DNA of 15,734 nt from an uncultured Oscillospiraceae bacterium (GCA_900554165.1 USGR01000003.1:1-15734), one strand, 5' to 3'; shown: positions 1 to 8,031, counted from the stretch's first letter. Notes: a model not told the origin generated them from the letters alone. A program made the numbers and translations.

Positions 1-90
1 GTCATACAGATATTCGTCTATATCTGTTTTAATTGAAACGACACCGCCCCGAACCTTTTTCGCTGCTATTACCGTTATGTATTCCGGCAT
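1..90 (-). CDS. recX: RecX family regulatory protein, N-terminal fragment cut by the window edge
   Basis: On the minus strand an ATG at 90-88 overlaps the recA stop codon as TAATG and opens a frame of exactly 30 codons that runs off the window. The residues read [16 protein letters not shown] followed by a short beta-strand-like stretch ending in DEYLYD. This fits the RecX N-terminus, where an 'ITKIE-x-x-KK' strand is followed by a 'v-ldg-e' strand. RecX binds RecA filaments and inhibits their recombinase and coprotease activity, and it is commonly encoded just after recA. The one-base stop/start overlap implies translational coupling to recA. Only about 30 residues are visible, so the family call rests on position plus a modest motif match. 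A different small downstream gene remains possible. Confidence 0.62.
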   Translation of the reverse strand, partial: MPEYITVIAAKKVRGGVVSIKTDIDEYLYD

Positions 91-1208
91 TAGTCGTCTA
101 CCGCTATGTCTATATTGATTTTAGGCTTTGGCGCGTCTTTTTCCTTTTTTTCGGCCGGCGCTTCTGTCTCAGATACGACCGGCTCAACCTTTGCAGCGCC
201 CGCTTTATGCTGCGCCTTTGCCGAAGCTTCGGCTAATTTCGCGCGAATTTTGGCGTCTACCTCAGCTGCGACCTCAGGGTTGTCCCTGAAATATATCTTC
301 GCATTGTCGCGGCCCTGACCCAGACGTATATCGCCGTAAGAGAACCACGCGCCGCTTTTCTGCACCACATCAGTCGCTACGCCCAAGTCGACAAGCTCGC
401 CTTCCTTCGATATTCCCTCGCCGTACATTATGTCGAACTCCGCTGTTTTAAAGGGCGGCGCCACCTTATTCTTTACCACTTTTGCACGCGTGCGGGAGCC
501 TATCATCTCTCCGCCGCTTTTCAGCGTGTCGGCGCGGCGTATGTCTATGCGAACAGATGAGTAAAACTTTAATGCGCGGCCGCCCGGCGTTACCTCCGGA
601 TTGCCGTATACAACACCGACCTTCTCTCTTAACTGGTTTATGAATATAGCCACGCAGTTTGATTTTGATATTGCACCTGCAAGCTTGCGCAGCGCCTGCG
701 ACATAAGCCTTGCCTGAAGACCTACATGAGAATCGCCCATTTCGCCCTCTATTTCAGCTCTCGGCACCAACGCCGCAACCGAGTCGACTACCACAACGTC
801 TATGGCATTTGACCGTACAAGCGCTTCGGCTATCTCCAGCGCCTGCTCGCCGGTATCCGGCTGCGAGACCAGCAGAGAATCTATGTCAACACCCAAGGCC
901 GAGGCGTACACAGGGTCGAGCGCGTGCTCAACATCTATAAACGCCGCCTCACCGCCGTTTTTCTGCGCCTGTGCAACTATGTGCAGCGCTACCGTCGTTT
1001 TACCTGATGATTCAGGCCCATATATCTCTACTATTCTACCGCGCGGGACGCCGCCTATGCCCAGCGCCATGTCCAGCGCTATTGAGCCGGTTGATATGCT
1101 CTCAACATTCATGCTCGCGTTCTGGCCGAGCTTCATTACCGCACCCTTGCCAAACTGCTTTTCTATGTGTGCAAGCGCTGTCTCAAGCGCTTTACTTTTA
1201 TCCGACAT
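90..1208 (-). CDS. recA: Recombinase A, DNA strand exchange and SOS coprotease
   Basis: RecA polymerises on single-stranded DNA in the cytoplasm, drives homologous pairing using ATP and stimulates LexA self-cleavage. The 372-residue product has the full family layout. An N-terminal helix is followed by the Walker A motif GPESSGKTT at residues 64-72, the catalytic Glu at 94 in the DVEHALDP segment, and the Walker B Asp at 142 in VVVVDS. The L1 region ([12 protein letters not shown]) and the INQLREK plus [10 protein letters not shown] region around loop L2 follow. The C-terminal tail is long, Lys/Glu-rich and ends in Asp residues, making the protein about 20 residues longer than typical. The start ATG lies just after a purine-rich GAGGGA. 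The gene has its own promoter (1255-1283) and is coupled to recX by TAATG. Identity is essentially certain. Confidence 0.98.
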   Translation of the reverse strand: MSDKSKALETALAHIEKQFGKGAVMKLGQNASMNVESISTGSIALDMALGIGGVPRGRIVEIYGPESSGKTTVALHIVAQAQKNGGEAAFIDVEHALDPVYASALGVDIDSLLVSQPDTGEQALEIAEALVRSNAIDVVVVDSVAALVPRAEIEGEMGDSHVGLQARLMSQALRKLAGAISKSNCVAIFINQLREKVGVVYGNPEVTPGGRALKFYSSVRIDIRRADTLKSGGEMIGSRTRAKVVKNKVAPPFKTAEFDIMYGEGISKEGELVDLGVATDVVQKSGAWFSYGDIRLGQGRDNAKIYFRDNPEVAAEVDAKIRAKLAEASAKAQHKAGAAKVEPVVSETEAPAEKKEKDAPKPKINIDIAVDD

Positions 1209-1228
1209 ATTTCCCTCTTTTCCCCTGT

Positions 1229-1243
1229 AAAACAGGATGTTTT
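1229..1243. promoter_or_regulatory. Perfect dyad in the recA leader, possible operator
   Basis: On the minus strand, AAAACA and TGTTTT face each other across a 3-base centre (TCC). The dyad falls roughly 5 to 19 bases after the predicted recA transcription start. It overlaps a second small dyad, CCTGT-TTT-ACAGG (1224-1236), just before the recA ribosome binding site. The position suits a repressor site. The half-sites AAAC and GTTT resemble the Firmicute LexA box GAAC-N4-GTTC, but the spacing here is one base longer and the outer bases differ, so assignment to LexA is only a guess. Confidence 0.35.
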
Positions 1244-1254
1244 TTTGCTCTCAT

Positions 1255-1283
1255 ATTATACTATAGCAATAGCTTATTATCAA
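1255..1283 (-). promoter_or_regulatory. recA promoter, SigA type
   Basis: On the minus strand the -35 box TTGATA (1278-1283) and the -10 box TATAAT (1255-1260) are separated by exactly 17 bases. This is a near-perfect housekeeping promoter. Its -35 box contains the TGA stop codon of prmC, so recA transcription begins right at the end of the upstream operon. Expected transcription start is near 1248, giving a leader of about 40 bases before the recA ATG. Confidence 0.85.
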
Positions 1284-2137
1284 CTTTCCCGAGACATTAG
1301 TGTACCATAAACGACTCTGTCAATACCCGCATAATCTGCTATGCATGATATATCGCCAAAGCCGCAGCTTTTCAGCATATCACTCACTAAGTCCGCCTGA
1401 TTTATTCCAACCTCAAACGCCAAAATTCCGCCAGGACGCAGAAGTCGGCCGTAATTTTTGCATATAGAACGGTAAAAATCCAGTCCATCTTCGCCGCCGT
1501 CTAAAGCGCTTTCCGGCTCGTGCTGAACCTCGCGCTGAAGCGATGAAATATCGCCTGACGGAATATATGGCGGATTTGACGCTATTATGTCAAAATCTCC
1601 ACCAAGTTCTTTAGGCGGGAAGTAGAGCGCATCGGCTCTAACAACATCTACTTTTACATCGTTTATTTCAGCGTTGCGCTTTGTTATTTTAAGCGGAACG
1701 TCATATAAATCCGCCGCAAAAATTCTGGCTGATTTTAGCTGTTTTGCCGCCGACACCGCTATGCATCCGCTGCCGCAGCAAAGGTCAAGTATTTTTGCCT
1801 GCTCTGTCTGCGATGCTTTATTTACCACCAGCTCCGCAAGCAGCTCTGTCTCCGGTCGCGGAATGAGTACGCCTGGACACACTTCTATCCTTAAGCCGTA
1901 AAATTCCCACCAGCCGAGTATGTACTGAAGCGGTTCACCGTCGGTGCGCCTCTTTACTGCAGATATGATTTTTTCCTCTATATCCGTCTCAAACTCTGCT
2001 TCTGGCTTTAAAATTATATCTGCACCGCTTAGGCCGGTATATTCCATTACTATAAGCCGCGCTTCACGCTTATATGCTTCTATGCCTGCAGCCTTAAGCC
2101 TTGCCTCTGATATATCACGAATTTGACGCAAGGTCAT
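1280..2137 (-). CDS. prmC: Peptide chain release factor N5-glutamine methyltransferase
   Basis: PrmC (HemK) transfers a methyl group from S-adenosylmethionine to the Gln of the GGQ motif in release factors, which makes translation termination efficient. The 285-residue protein has an N-terminal helical release-factor-binding domain (about 1-85) with GEPLQYILG at 67-75. The IPRPETE motif is at 92-98. The SAM-binding motif I is ILDLCCGSG at 116-124, where CC replaces the usual GT before GSG. The diagnostic catalytic NPPY is at 188-191. The start overlaps the end of the DUF1385 gene by 23 bases, with an AAAGGA inside that gene about 10 bases upstream of the ATG, so the two are probably translated together. 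No prfA is visible nearby. The gene is last in the operon that starts at mreB. Confidence 0.96.
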   Translation of the reverse strand: MTLRQIRDISEARLKAAGIEAYKREARLIVMEYTGLSGADIILKPEAEFETDIEEKIISAVKRRTDGEPLQYILGWWEFYGLRIEVCPGVLIPRPETELLAELVVNKASQTEQAKILDLCCGSGCIAVSAAKQLKSARIFAADLYDVPLKITKRNAEINDVKVDVVRADALYFPPKELGGDFDIIASNPPYIPSGDISSLQREVQHEPESALDGGEDGLDFYRSICKNYGRLLRPGGILAFEVGINQADLVSDMLKSCGFGDISCIADYAGIDRVVYGTLMSRES

Positions 2138-3137
2138 TTGTCTTTAGTCCTTTATTGCTGACAATGTCTATTATATCGCTGTCGTCTCCCGGCAGCACTT
2201 CCTTAAGCGCTTGGATTGCCACCTCTATCATACTGTCGTCCGGCTCTTTTGTCGTTAGACGCTGCATCCACATGCCCGGCGCAGATATTATTCGAGTAAG
2301 TCGGTTGTCGTATTTGCCGCAAATTTTGATAAGCTCATAGCCAAGCCCACATATTATCGGCACGAGCAGAATTTTTATTATTACCCAGAATATGCGCATT
2401 TTCGGCATCAGCAGCTCGTCAAAGGCTATGCCTAAAATGCTTGATACAATTATTCCTACCAGCAGCATAAGTATCATAAACGAAGTGCCGCAGCGCGGAT
2501 GAAACCGCTTATATTTGCGCACATTCTCCACCGTAAGCTCTTCGCCGTTCTCATAGCAAAAAATGGTCTTGTGCTCAGCTCCGTGATACATAAACATCCT
2601 TTTTATGTCTTTCATAGTGGCAATAAGAGCTATATATCCCACAAAAATGCCTATTTTAAGCACGCCCTCAAAAAGCGTCTTAAATCCTGTTATAGCTAAG
2701 TTTGTACGCTCGTTTATAAAATCGAACAAAAAGGACGGCAGATATGCAAACAGTGCAACAGCAATAACAACGCCGATTATCGCCGCGACCACCATCAGCA
2801 CCGACATAACCGGCGCAGGTACGCCGCCTTTCTTGTCGCTTTCCTTTTCCTTATCTTTCTCCGTTTCTTCATCAAGAGATTTATCCGCAGATATCATAAG
2901 CGCCTTGTAGCCAAGCTTCAACGACTCTATCAAATTTACTATACCGCGTATTAGCGGCCAGCCAAGTATTTTTACCTTGTCCTTTATACGATGGTCCTCA
3001 ATAATATCAGTAGTTATGCTGCCGTCGGCCGTACGGCAGCATACCGACGTCTTTTTCGGACCCCTCATCATTATACCTTCAATAAGCGCCTGCCCGCCTA
3101 TAGATGTGCGCCTGCAGGCGCTGTTTTCATTCTGCAT
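2115..3137 (-). CDS. DUF1385 (YqhQ-like) polytopic membrane protein
   Basis: This 340-residue protein matches the DUF1385/YqhQ family, whose biochemical function is not established. The conserved N-terminal signature GGQALIEGIMMRGP lies at 14-27. The cytoplasmic-looking segment has an acidic/lysine-rich linker (about 87-104). Predicted membrane segments lie at about 109-135, 155-175, 219-239 and 247-270. The family's polar motifs HGAEHK (185-190) and RFHPRCGTSF (211-220) supply His, Glu and Cys residues that could bind a metal. The C-terminal LTTKEPDDSMIEVAIQAL (294-311) is also characteristic. An AGGAGC ribosome binding site overlaps the histidine kinase stop codon, and the end overlaps prmC. 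A DUF1385-prmC pairing is, to my knowledge, common in Clostridia. Family assignment is firm; function is unknown. Confidence 0.9.
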   Translation of the reverse strand: MQNENSACRRTSIGGQALIEGIMMRGPKKTSVCCRTADGSITTDIIEDHRIKDKVKILGWPLIRGIVNLIESLKLGYKALMISADKSLDEETEKDKEKESDKKGGVPAPVMSVLMVVAAIIGVVIAVALFAYLPSFLFDFINERTNLAITGFKTLFEGVLKIGIFVGYIALIATMKDIKRMFMYHGAEHKTIFCYENGEELTVENVRKYKRFHPRCGTSFMILMLLVGIIVSSILGIAFDELLMPKMRIFWVIIKILLVPIICGLGYELIKICGKYDNRLTRIISAPGMWMQRLTTKEPDDSMIEVAIQALKEVLPGDDSDIIDIVSNKGLKTNDLASNS

Positions 3138-3148
3138 ATACTATGCTC

Positions 3149-4576
3149 CTAACTTTGACTTTCTGTCTCTTCCTTCTCCGGCTCTGCCGGAAGCATTATT
3201 GTTACCGTAGTGCCCTTGCCCTCTTCACTTTCCAGCGCCATCAGGCCGTTGTGCTTTCGCACTATCTCATCAGCTACTGCAAGGCCCACACCTGAGCCCC
3301 TTACGCTGTTCGACGCTTTATAAAAACGCTCCTTTACCTTGTCAAGCTCCGTCTCGGGAATTCCACAGCCATTGTCAGAAAACGCTATTTTTATATAGCC
3401 ATCGCTGTATTCCGCCGAGACCTCTACTTTTCCGCCAGGCTCAGTATATTTAAGCGCATTGTCAAGTATATTTATAAATACCTGCTTTAACCTGTTGCCG
3501 TCGCCCAATACCAGCGGGAGTTGACTCGGCTCATTATATATAAGCTGCTTGCCGCCGCTTTTTGCCGTCTCTTCATATATTATAACAGCCTCTGCAAGCT
3601 CTGCCAATATGTCTATCTTTTCCATTTTAAAAGACATCTGCCCGCTCTGCAGCCTGGATAAGTCAAGCATTTCCTCTACAAGTGCTGACAGACGCTCTGA
3701 CTCAGACATTATTACGTCCATGCCCTTTTCTACAAGCTCCTTATCCTCGCCGGCGGCGCTTTTAATAGTTTCGCTCCAGCCTTTTATCGCCGTCAGAGGT
3801 GTGCGCAGCTCGTGCGACACAGATGATATAAAGTCATTCTTTATCTTCTCCGTCGATTTAAGCTCGCCTGCCATGAAGTTTATCGTGTCGCATAGCTCGC
3901 CTATCTCATCGTTCTGCGATACTTCTATTTTAGCGTCAAAATCGCCCAGTGCAATTCTTCGCGCTACAAGGCCGACCTCTTTTATCGGCTTTACTATAGT
4001 GCCTACAAAATAAAATCCCAAAAACACCGTAAATAATACAAAAAGCGCACCTACGGCGACAGTTGCTATTACCGCAATAAAAATTTGATGGTCTACCTGC
4101 TCAAGAGACGCTACGCACCTTACCGCGCCTATTATCTCCCCTTGTGTTTTAACAGTATTAGTAAACGCCATTATCTTTTCGCCGGCAGAATTTTTACCTA
4201 CATACTTAAATGCTGTTTCCGCTTTTGACGCGCTTTCATATTCACTTTTTATTGAGCTGTCGTCAATATAGCCCGATGTGCTTACAAATATATTGCCTTC
4301 AGTGTTTATAAACTGAACCTCCATTTTCGACTTCTCTGTATATTCGCTTACAAACTTATAGGCATTTTCCATATATTCGTCTGTTGACGAGCTGCTGTAT
4401 TTACTCAGTATATTCTCCAATGTGTCGTTCATATATCTGTCCACTGTATTGTAGTAATAATTGCTGAGAAGCAGAGACAGTAATAATATAAATATAAACA
4501 CGATGGATAATACCACTATAAGCACATTTACAAGCCAGCGCTTTGTTATTCCGTTTAATTTTACTTTCAAGCTCAT
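3149..4576 (-). CDS. Sensor histidine kinase with HAMP domain
   Basis: This is a membrane-bound two-component sensor that should autophosphorylate and pass phosphate to the regulator encoded just upstream. I chose the ATG at 4576 because a GGGGG Shine-Dalgarno sequence sits 6 bases before it. The upstream in-frame ATG at 4597 has none. In the resulting 475 residues, TM1 is about 14-38 and an extracytoplasmic sensing domain spans about 39-163 (single-Cache/PAS-like by length). TM2 is about 164-194 and HAMP 191-244. The HisKA H-box SSVSHELRTP carries the phospho-acceptor His255. The ATPase domain follows, with its N-box around NILDNALKY (369-377), G1 DNGCGIP (401-407) and G2 GSGVGLA (427-433). 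All catalytic motifs are intact. It lies 33 bases after the response regulator and 11 before DUF1385. The signal sensed is not known. Confidence 0.94.
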   Translation of the reverse strand: MSLKVKLNGITKRWLVNVLIVVLSIVFIFILLLSLLLSNYYYNTVDRYMNDTLENILSKYSSSSTDEYMENAYKFVSEYTEKSKMEVQFINTEGNIFVSTSGYIDDSSIKSEYESASKAETAFKYVGKNSAGEKIMAFTNTVKTQGEIIGAVRCVASLEQVDHQIFIAVIATVAVGALFVLFTVFLGFYFVGTIVKPIKEVGLVARRIALGDFDAKIEVSQNDEIGELCDTINFMAGELKSTEKIKNDFISSVSHELRTPLTAIKGWSETIKSAAGEDKELVEKGMDVIMSESERLSALVEEMLDLSRLQSGQMSFKMEKIDILAELAEAVIIYEETAKSGGKQLIYNEPSQLPLVLGDGNRLKQVFINILDNALKYTEPGGKVEVSAEYSDGYIKIAFSDNGCGIPETELDKVKERFYKASNSVRGSGVGLAVADEIVRKHNGLMALESEEGKGTTVTIMLPAEPEKEETESQS

Positions 4577-4609
4577 GCCAATCCCCCGGATGCGCATTAC
4601 ATTCTTATA

Positions 4610-5320
4610 TCAGTTAACAGCCCATTTATAGCCTATTCCCCATACCGTTATTATATATCTCGGCGATGACGGCTCATCTTCTATTTTTATCCTCAGCCTT
4701 CGTATATTTACGTCTACTATCTTTTCTTCACCAAAAAATGCGTCGCCCCACACTCTGTTTAATATATCCGTTCTTGACAACGCTACGCCGGGATGAGTGA
4801 AGAAGAACTCCATAATTTGAAATTCTACCTGTGTAAGCTCTATTGGCACACCATTTTTCAGCAGCATACGGCGGCGTATGTTAAGTGTAAACTCGCCTAA
4901 TGTTATTTCTTCATCGTTTGGCACCGCCCTCATGCCTGATTCTAACATTTCTACTCGGCGGTTTAATGAATCGACCCTTGCAACAAGCTCCGACGGTGAA
5001 AACGGCTTTGTTATGTAATCATCCGCTCCAAGCATGAGGCCGCTTACCTTGTCCATCTCCTGTGTCCGAGCCGTTAGCATTATTATTCCTATTTTATTGC
5101 TGCGCTTGCGGATTTCCTTACATACCGCTAAGCCATCAATACTTCCCGGCATCATTATGTCAAGTATTGCTATGTCAAAATTGCCGCCCTGCTCGTTAAA
5201 TATTCGCATAGCCTCTTCACCATTTTCGGCCTCTACCGTCTCATATCCGCCACGCTTCAGGTTTATAACTATAAATTCTCTTATTACTGTTTCGTCCTCT
5301 GCTACAAGTACCCTTCTCAT
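4610..5320 (-). CDS. OmpR/PhoB-family response regulator
   Basis: This is a cytoplasmic DNA-binding regulator, the likely partner of the adjacent histidine kinase. I set the start at the ATG at 5320, because a GGAGG site lies 8 bases upstream; an in-frame TTG two codons earlier would sit almost on top of it. The 236-residue protein has a receiver domain (about 2-115) with the acidic pocket E8/D9, phospho-acceptor Asp54 in LDIMMPG, Thr83 and Lys105 (TKPF), all in place. A winged-helix output domain follows (about 137-233), with the recognition-helix region VDVNIRRLRIKIE and the terminal hairpin WGIGYKW. One small insertion, GSIDG after the phosphorylation loop, is unusual but minor. It lies 19 bases after the lipoprotein gene. 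Target genes cannot be read from the sequence. Confidence 0.95.
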   Translation of the reverse strand: MRRVLVAEDETVIREFIVINLKRGGYETVEAENGEEAMRIFNEQGGNFDIAILDIMMPGSIDGLAVCKEIRKRSNKIGIIMLTARTQEMDKVSGLMLGADDYITKPFSPSELVARVDSLNRRVEMLESGMRAVPNDEEITLGEFTLNIRRRMLLKNGVPIELTQVEFQIMEFFFTHPGVALSRTDILNRVWGDAFFGEEKIVDVNIRRLRIKIEDEPSSPRYIITVWGIGYKWAVN

Positions 5321-5339
5321 CTGCAATTCCTCCTTTGCT

Positions 5340-6731
5340 TTATTTTAGCTTGAAGCCGTTTACCAACTGCTCCTCACTTATTGAATATTTATTCTCCGTT
5401 TCAAGAATTCTTGCTAAATATACCTTTCCGTATTTTGTGCCAAGCCTTATGTACTGAGAACTTGCATTGCTACTTGTATCCCAGCTCTGCTGTGATATCA
5501 TGCGTATTTCCAGTAAATCAACGCCCTTTCTGTTGGAACTGTTATCCCATAGCGAAAATGTTATTGTATTGTTATAATGTGTTACCGTTATATTGTTATC
5601 GTCAATCCAACTGTCCGGAAATGTCATGGAAAATTTATATTCATCATCTGTATACACTGTCATTACATCCATAAAGCTTCCATCACTGTACAGCTTCATC
5701 CACTGCGTCGCATATACAGTTCCTTCCAGCCGCGAACCCGACAGAGCCAAGTCGTTCGGTATTTCTATGCTGCCGTCGCTGTTTATGTCCTTAGAAGTCT
5801 TACCATACTTTCTTAGTGTCAAATCGTTTGAACTCGTCTTTGTATCGTACATTGGTGCTACAAGCGTTTTTGTACTTTCATCGAAATATATTATCTCAGT
5901 TATATATTCTTCATTTTTTACTGCGTCAAAATACATCGCGCTGGCTGTCATTATTTCAGGGCTGGTGTTGGCCACCACTTCATTATAAACTGAAGAAACC
6001 GCACTGTATTCTATTATGCCAGCTCCAGAATAATGATAATCTGATGCACTTCTGTCTATTTCTGCGCTGTATATCTCATTTCTTATAAGGACGCTGTCAT
6101 TATCAAAATTACACATCACCGCTAAGCGCTTTACTGCAAGATTGTCTCTATATTCATCACACAATATAACAATTTCTTCTTCACTGTCATTATCCATGTT
6201 GTTGCATGCAAAATCTACATATGAATTCTGCATCTGGCACTGTATATACCCACCACTGTATGACAGTACTTCTATGCTGCGCGAGCTGTCAACCGAATTT
6301 ATAAAGCCAATTACTATACTTTTTTTATATGTACCAGACAAATCAGCAAATATAACCTTGTCTATATCCGTACCGCTGGTGCTGTAATCGGCTACTGATT
6401 TCCATTTGTTTTTTTCCTTTTTTAAAAGATTTACATGCAATATGTAATTTTCTTTCTTAAGCTTATAAAAAACAAATGCTTCAGACTGACCATCGGCATC
6501 TATATCATTCATTACGTAAGCCGAAGTGTAATCTCCCGTTCTTGGAAATATAAGACTGTAGTCATTGCCTACATATTTAGAAAATGCTTTCAATATATCT
6601 GCTAATTCTCCCGTTGGACTGGGTGCTTTTATCAGCGATTCAGGATCGGCGCTGACTACAGAGCAGGAGGTAGATAATACGGAAATGAACATTATACAAA
6701 TAATTGCAAATATCCGTCTAACTGTATTCAT
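5340..6731 (-). CDS. Lipoprotein with calcium-loop-like (FG-GAP-type) repeats
   Basis: The N-terminus has a positively charged start, a hydrophobic core and a lipobox ending at Cys23 (LSTSC), so the protein should be exported and lipid-anchored to the outer face of the membrane. The 463-residue chain contains Asp-rich loops of the DxDxDG type at about 76-84 (DIDADGQSE), 180-187 (DNDSEEE) and 315-323 (DINSDGSIE). Each is set among alternating beta-strands, as in FG-GAP/VCBS-like beta-propeller repeats. The C-terminal third (about 360-463) looks like a separate beta-rich domain. An AAGGAGG ribosome binding site stands 5-8 bases before the ATG. The gene sits between mreB and the two-component pair, suggesting an extracytoplasmic partner or signal receptor for the kinase. 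That role is inferred; I do not recognise a named family. Confidence 0.85.
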   Translation of the reverse strand: MNTVRRIFAIICIMFISVLSTSCSVVSADPESLIKAPSPTGELADILKAFSKYVGNDYSLIFPRTGDYTSAYVMNDIDADGQSEAFVFYKLKKENYILHVNLLKKEKNKWKSVADYSTSGTDIDKVIFADLSGTYKKSIVIGFINSVDSSRSIEVLSYSGGYIQCQMQNSYVDFACNNMDNDSEEEIVILCDEYRDNLAVKRLAVMCNFDNDSVLIRNEIYSAEIDRSASDYHYSGAGIIEYSAVSSVYNEVVANTSPEIMTASAMYFDAVKNEEYITEIIYFDESTKTLVAPMYDTKTSSNDLTLRKYGKTSKDINSDGSIEIPNDLALSGSRLEGTVYATQWMKLYSDGSFMDVMTVYTDDEYKFSMTFPDSWIDDNNITVTHYNNTITFSLWDNSSNRKGVDLLEIRMISQQSWDTSSNASSQYIRLGTKYGKVYLARILETENKYSISEEQLVNGFKLK

Positions 6732-6762
6732 TTCATAACCTCCTTAACTACATAGCATTTCC

Positions 6763-7785
6763 TTATTCTATAACCAAATCCTGCAAAGATCTGAACTCAT
6801 AGTCGCCATTTTTCAGCAAATCAAAATTTTTAAGCGCTTTGCTTATTCCATATGCTACACACAACTTGGGGTCACCTACAAGCTGAGCTTTTATGCCTAT
6901 ATTGTACTCCATCAGATCTTTCATGCCGCGTATGAGTGAACCGCCGCCGGTTAATATAAGCCCATCTTTAGCTATGTCGCCTACAAGCTCAGGCGGAGTC
7001 TTCTCCAGCACCGACTGCACAGCAGAGCATATGCTCTGCGACACATCGCTTATAGCGTCGCATATCTCGTTCGCCGTTACCTCAAACACCTGCGGCAGGC
7101 CTGTATATAAATTTCTGCCCTTGACTATCATTGTTATTTCTACGGGTCTGCGCACAACCGACCCTATCTGCAGTTTTATATTTTCCGCCGTGTGATAGCC
7201 CACTAAAATATTATGCTCTTTACGTATGTGGTTCACAATAGCCTCATTAAAATCGCCGCTGGCTATTCTCACTGAATCATACTGCGCTATTCCGCCCATA
7301 GACAGCACCGCAATGTCCGTGCTTCCGGCGCCGATATCCACCACGATAGTGCCATGCGGCTTTGTAAAGTCCACGCCTACCCCTATAGCCGCCGCAACTG
7401 GAGATTCTATTGGGCATATATTCCTTGCGCCGGCCGCCTGAAGCGCACTCATAAAAGAACGCTGCTGCACAGCCGTTATGCCGGCCGGCATGGAAAACAT
7501 CACGCGCGGCTTTACTATCTTGCCGTTATATGCTTTCTTTAAAAAATATCTCAGCAGCTGCTCTGCTTCGTCGTAACTCGCAATCACGCCGCGCTGAATT
7601 GGACACACGGTCGTTATCTTGTCCGGCGTCCTGCCTATCATTTTATATGCCTCATATCCAAACTTCAGCGGGCGTCCCGTCTCCGTCTCTATTGAAACCA
7701 CCGACGGCTCGTCCAGCACTATGCTCTTTCCTACGCATATTACCGTATTGGATGTTCCCATATCTATGCCTATATCTACGGGCAT
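6763..7785 (-). CDS. MreB/Mbl-family rod-shape actin homologue
   Basis: Bacterial actin homologues of this family form membrane-associated filaments that direct lateral cell wall synthesis. The 340-residue length is typical. Phosphate 1 is IGIDMGTSNTVI (5-16). Connect-1 includes QRGVIASYDEAEQLLRYF (64-81). Phosphate 2 is VVDIGAGSTDIAVL (148-161). The conserved ASGDFNEAIVNHIR and TAENIKLQIGS segments follow, and the adenosine motif is LTGGGSLIRGM (278-288). No mreC or mreD follows, so this is probably an Mbl/MreBH-like paralogue rather than the main mre operon copy. It is the first gene of the operon, with a promoter at 7825-7853 and a GGGGTG ribosome binding site 7 bases before the ATG. The lipoprotein starts 31 bases after its stop. 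Which paralogue it is cannot be decided without a tree. Confidence 0.92.
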   Translation of the reverse strand: MPVDIGIDMGTSNTVICVGKSIVLDEPSVVSIETETGRPLKFGYEAYKMIGRTPDKITTVCPIQRGVIASYDEAEQLLRYFLKKAYNGKIVKPRVMFSMPAGITAVQQRSFMSALQAAGARNICPIESPVAAAIGVGVDFTKPHGTIVVDIGAGSTDIAVLSMGGIAQYDSVRIASGDFNEAIVNHIRKEHNILVGYHTAENIKLQIGSVVRRPVEITMIVKGRNLYTGLPQVFEVTANEICDAISDVSQSICSAVQSVLEKTPPELVGDIAKDGLILTGGGSLIRGMKDLMEYNIGIKAQLVGDPKLCVAYGISKALKNFDLLKNGDYEFRSLQDLVIE

Positions 7786-7824
7786 CTAAATACACCCCGT
7801 TCATCTACATATTAAACCAACTAT

Positions 7825-7853
7825 ATTATATTTCATTTGCAAGCTAATTACAA
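7825..7853 (-). promoter_or_regulatory. Promoter of the mreB-to-prmC operon
   Basis: On the minus strand TTGTAA (7848-7853) and TATAAT (7825-7830) are separated by 17 bases, a strong SigA-type match. Transcription would start near 7818, leaving a leader of about 33 bases before the mreB ATG. No comparably strong promoter was noticed in the short gaps between the following five genes, which supports a single transcript. Confidence 0.8.
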
Positions 7854-7999
7854 GCACAAAGGAATGTCTAAATTTTTAACTTTATACCTTTAATACTGCC
7901 ATAAAAGCTTAAAGTATTCGCAGCAACTTCTGAAAGCAACCTGATGAGTTTGATTTAACCAATTTTATATGCTTTGCTAAAATGTCTTTATCCTTTGGC

Positions 8000-8031
8000 A
8001 AAAATCCGGCATGCCGTTATGCCGGATTTTT
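8000..8031. terminator. Perfect bidirectional intrinsic terminator after the queG-like gene
   Basis: AAAAATCCGGCAT and its exact reverse complement ATGCCGGATTTTT form a 13-base-pair stem with a 6-base loop. Both strands end in a T run, so it can stop transcription in either direction. On the minus strand it lies about 50 bases after the stop of the queG-like gene and insulates the mreB promoter. The remaining intergenic DNA (7854-7999 and 8032-8080) shows nothing I can support. Confidence 0.9.

Noticed and set aside
1224..1246. Plus-strand hairpin CCTGT-AAA-ACAGG followed by seven T as a terminator
   Set aside because: No plus-strand gene lies upstream, the stem has only 5 pairs, and the T run is better explained as part of the recA leader on the other strand.
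90..1300. Several long plus-strand frames opposite recA
   Set aside because: They are antisense to a certain gene, lack ribosome binding sites and have no recognisable families.
4577..4597. Upstream ATG giving a histidine kinase seven residues longer
   Set aside because: No ribosome binding site precedes it, while a GGGGG site stands 6 bases before the internal ATG at 4576.
5321..5326. TTG start two codons upstream of the response regulator ATG
   Set aside because: It would lie only about 2 bases after the GGAGG; the ATG has the correct 8-base spacing and matches the family N-terminus.
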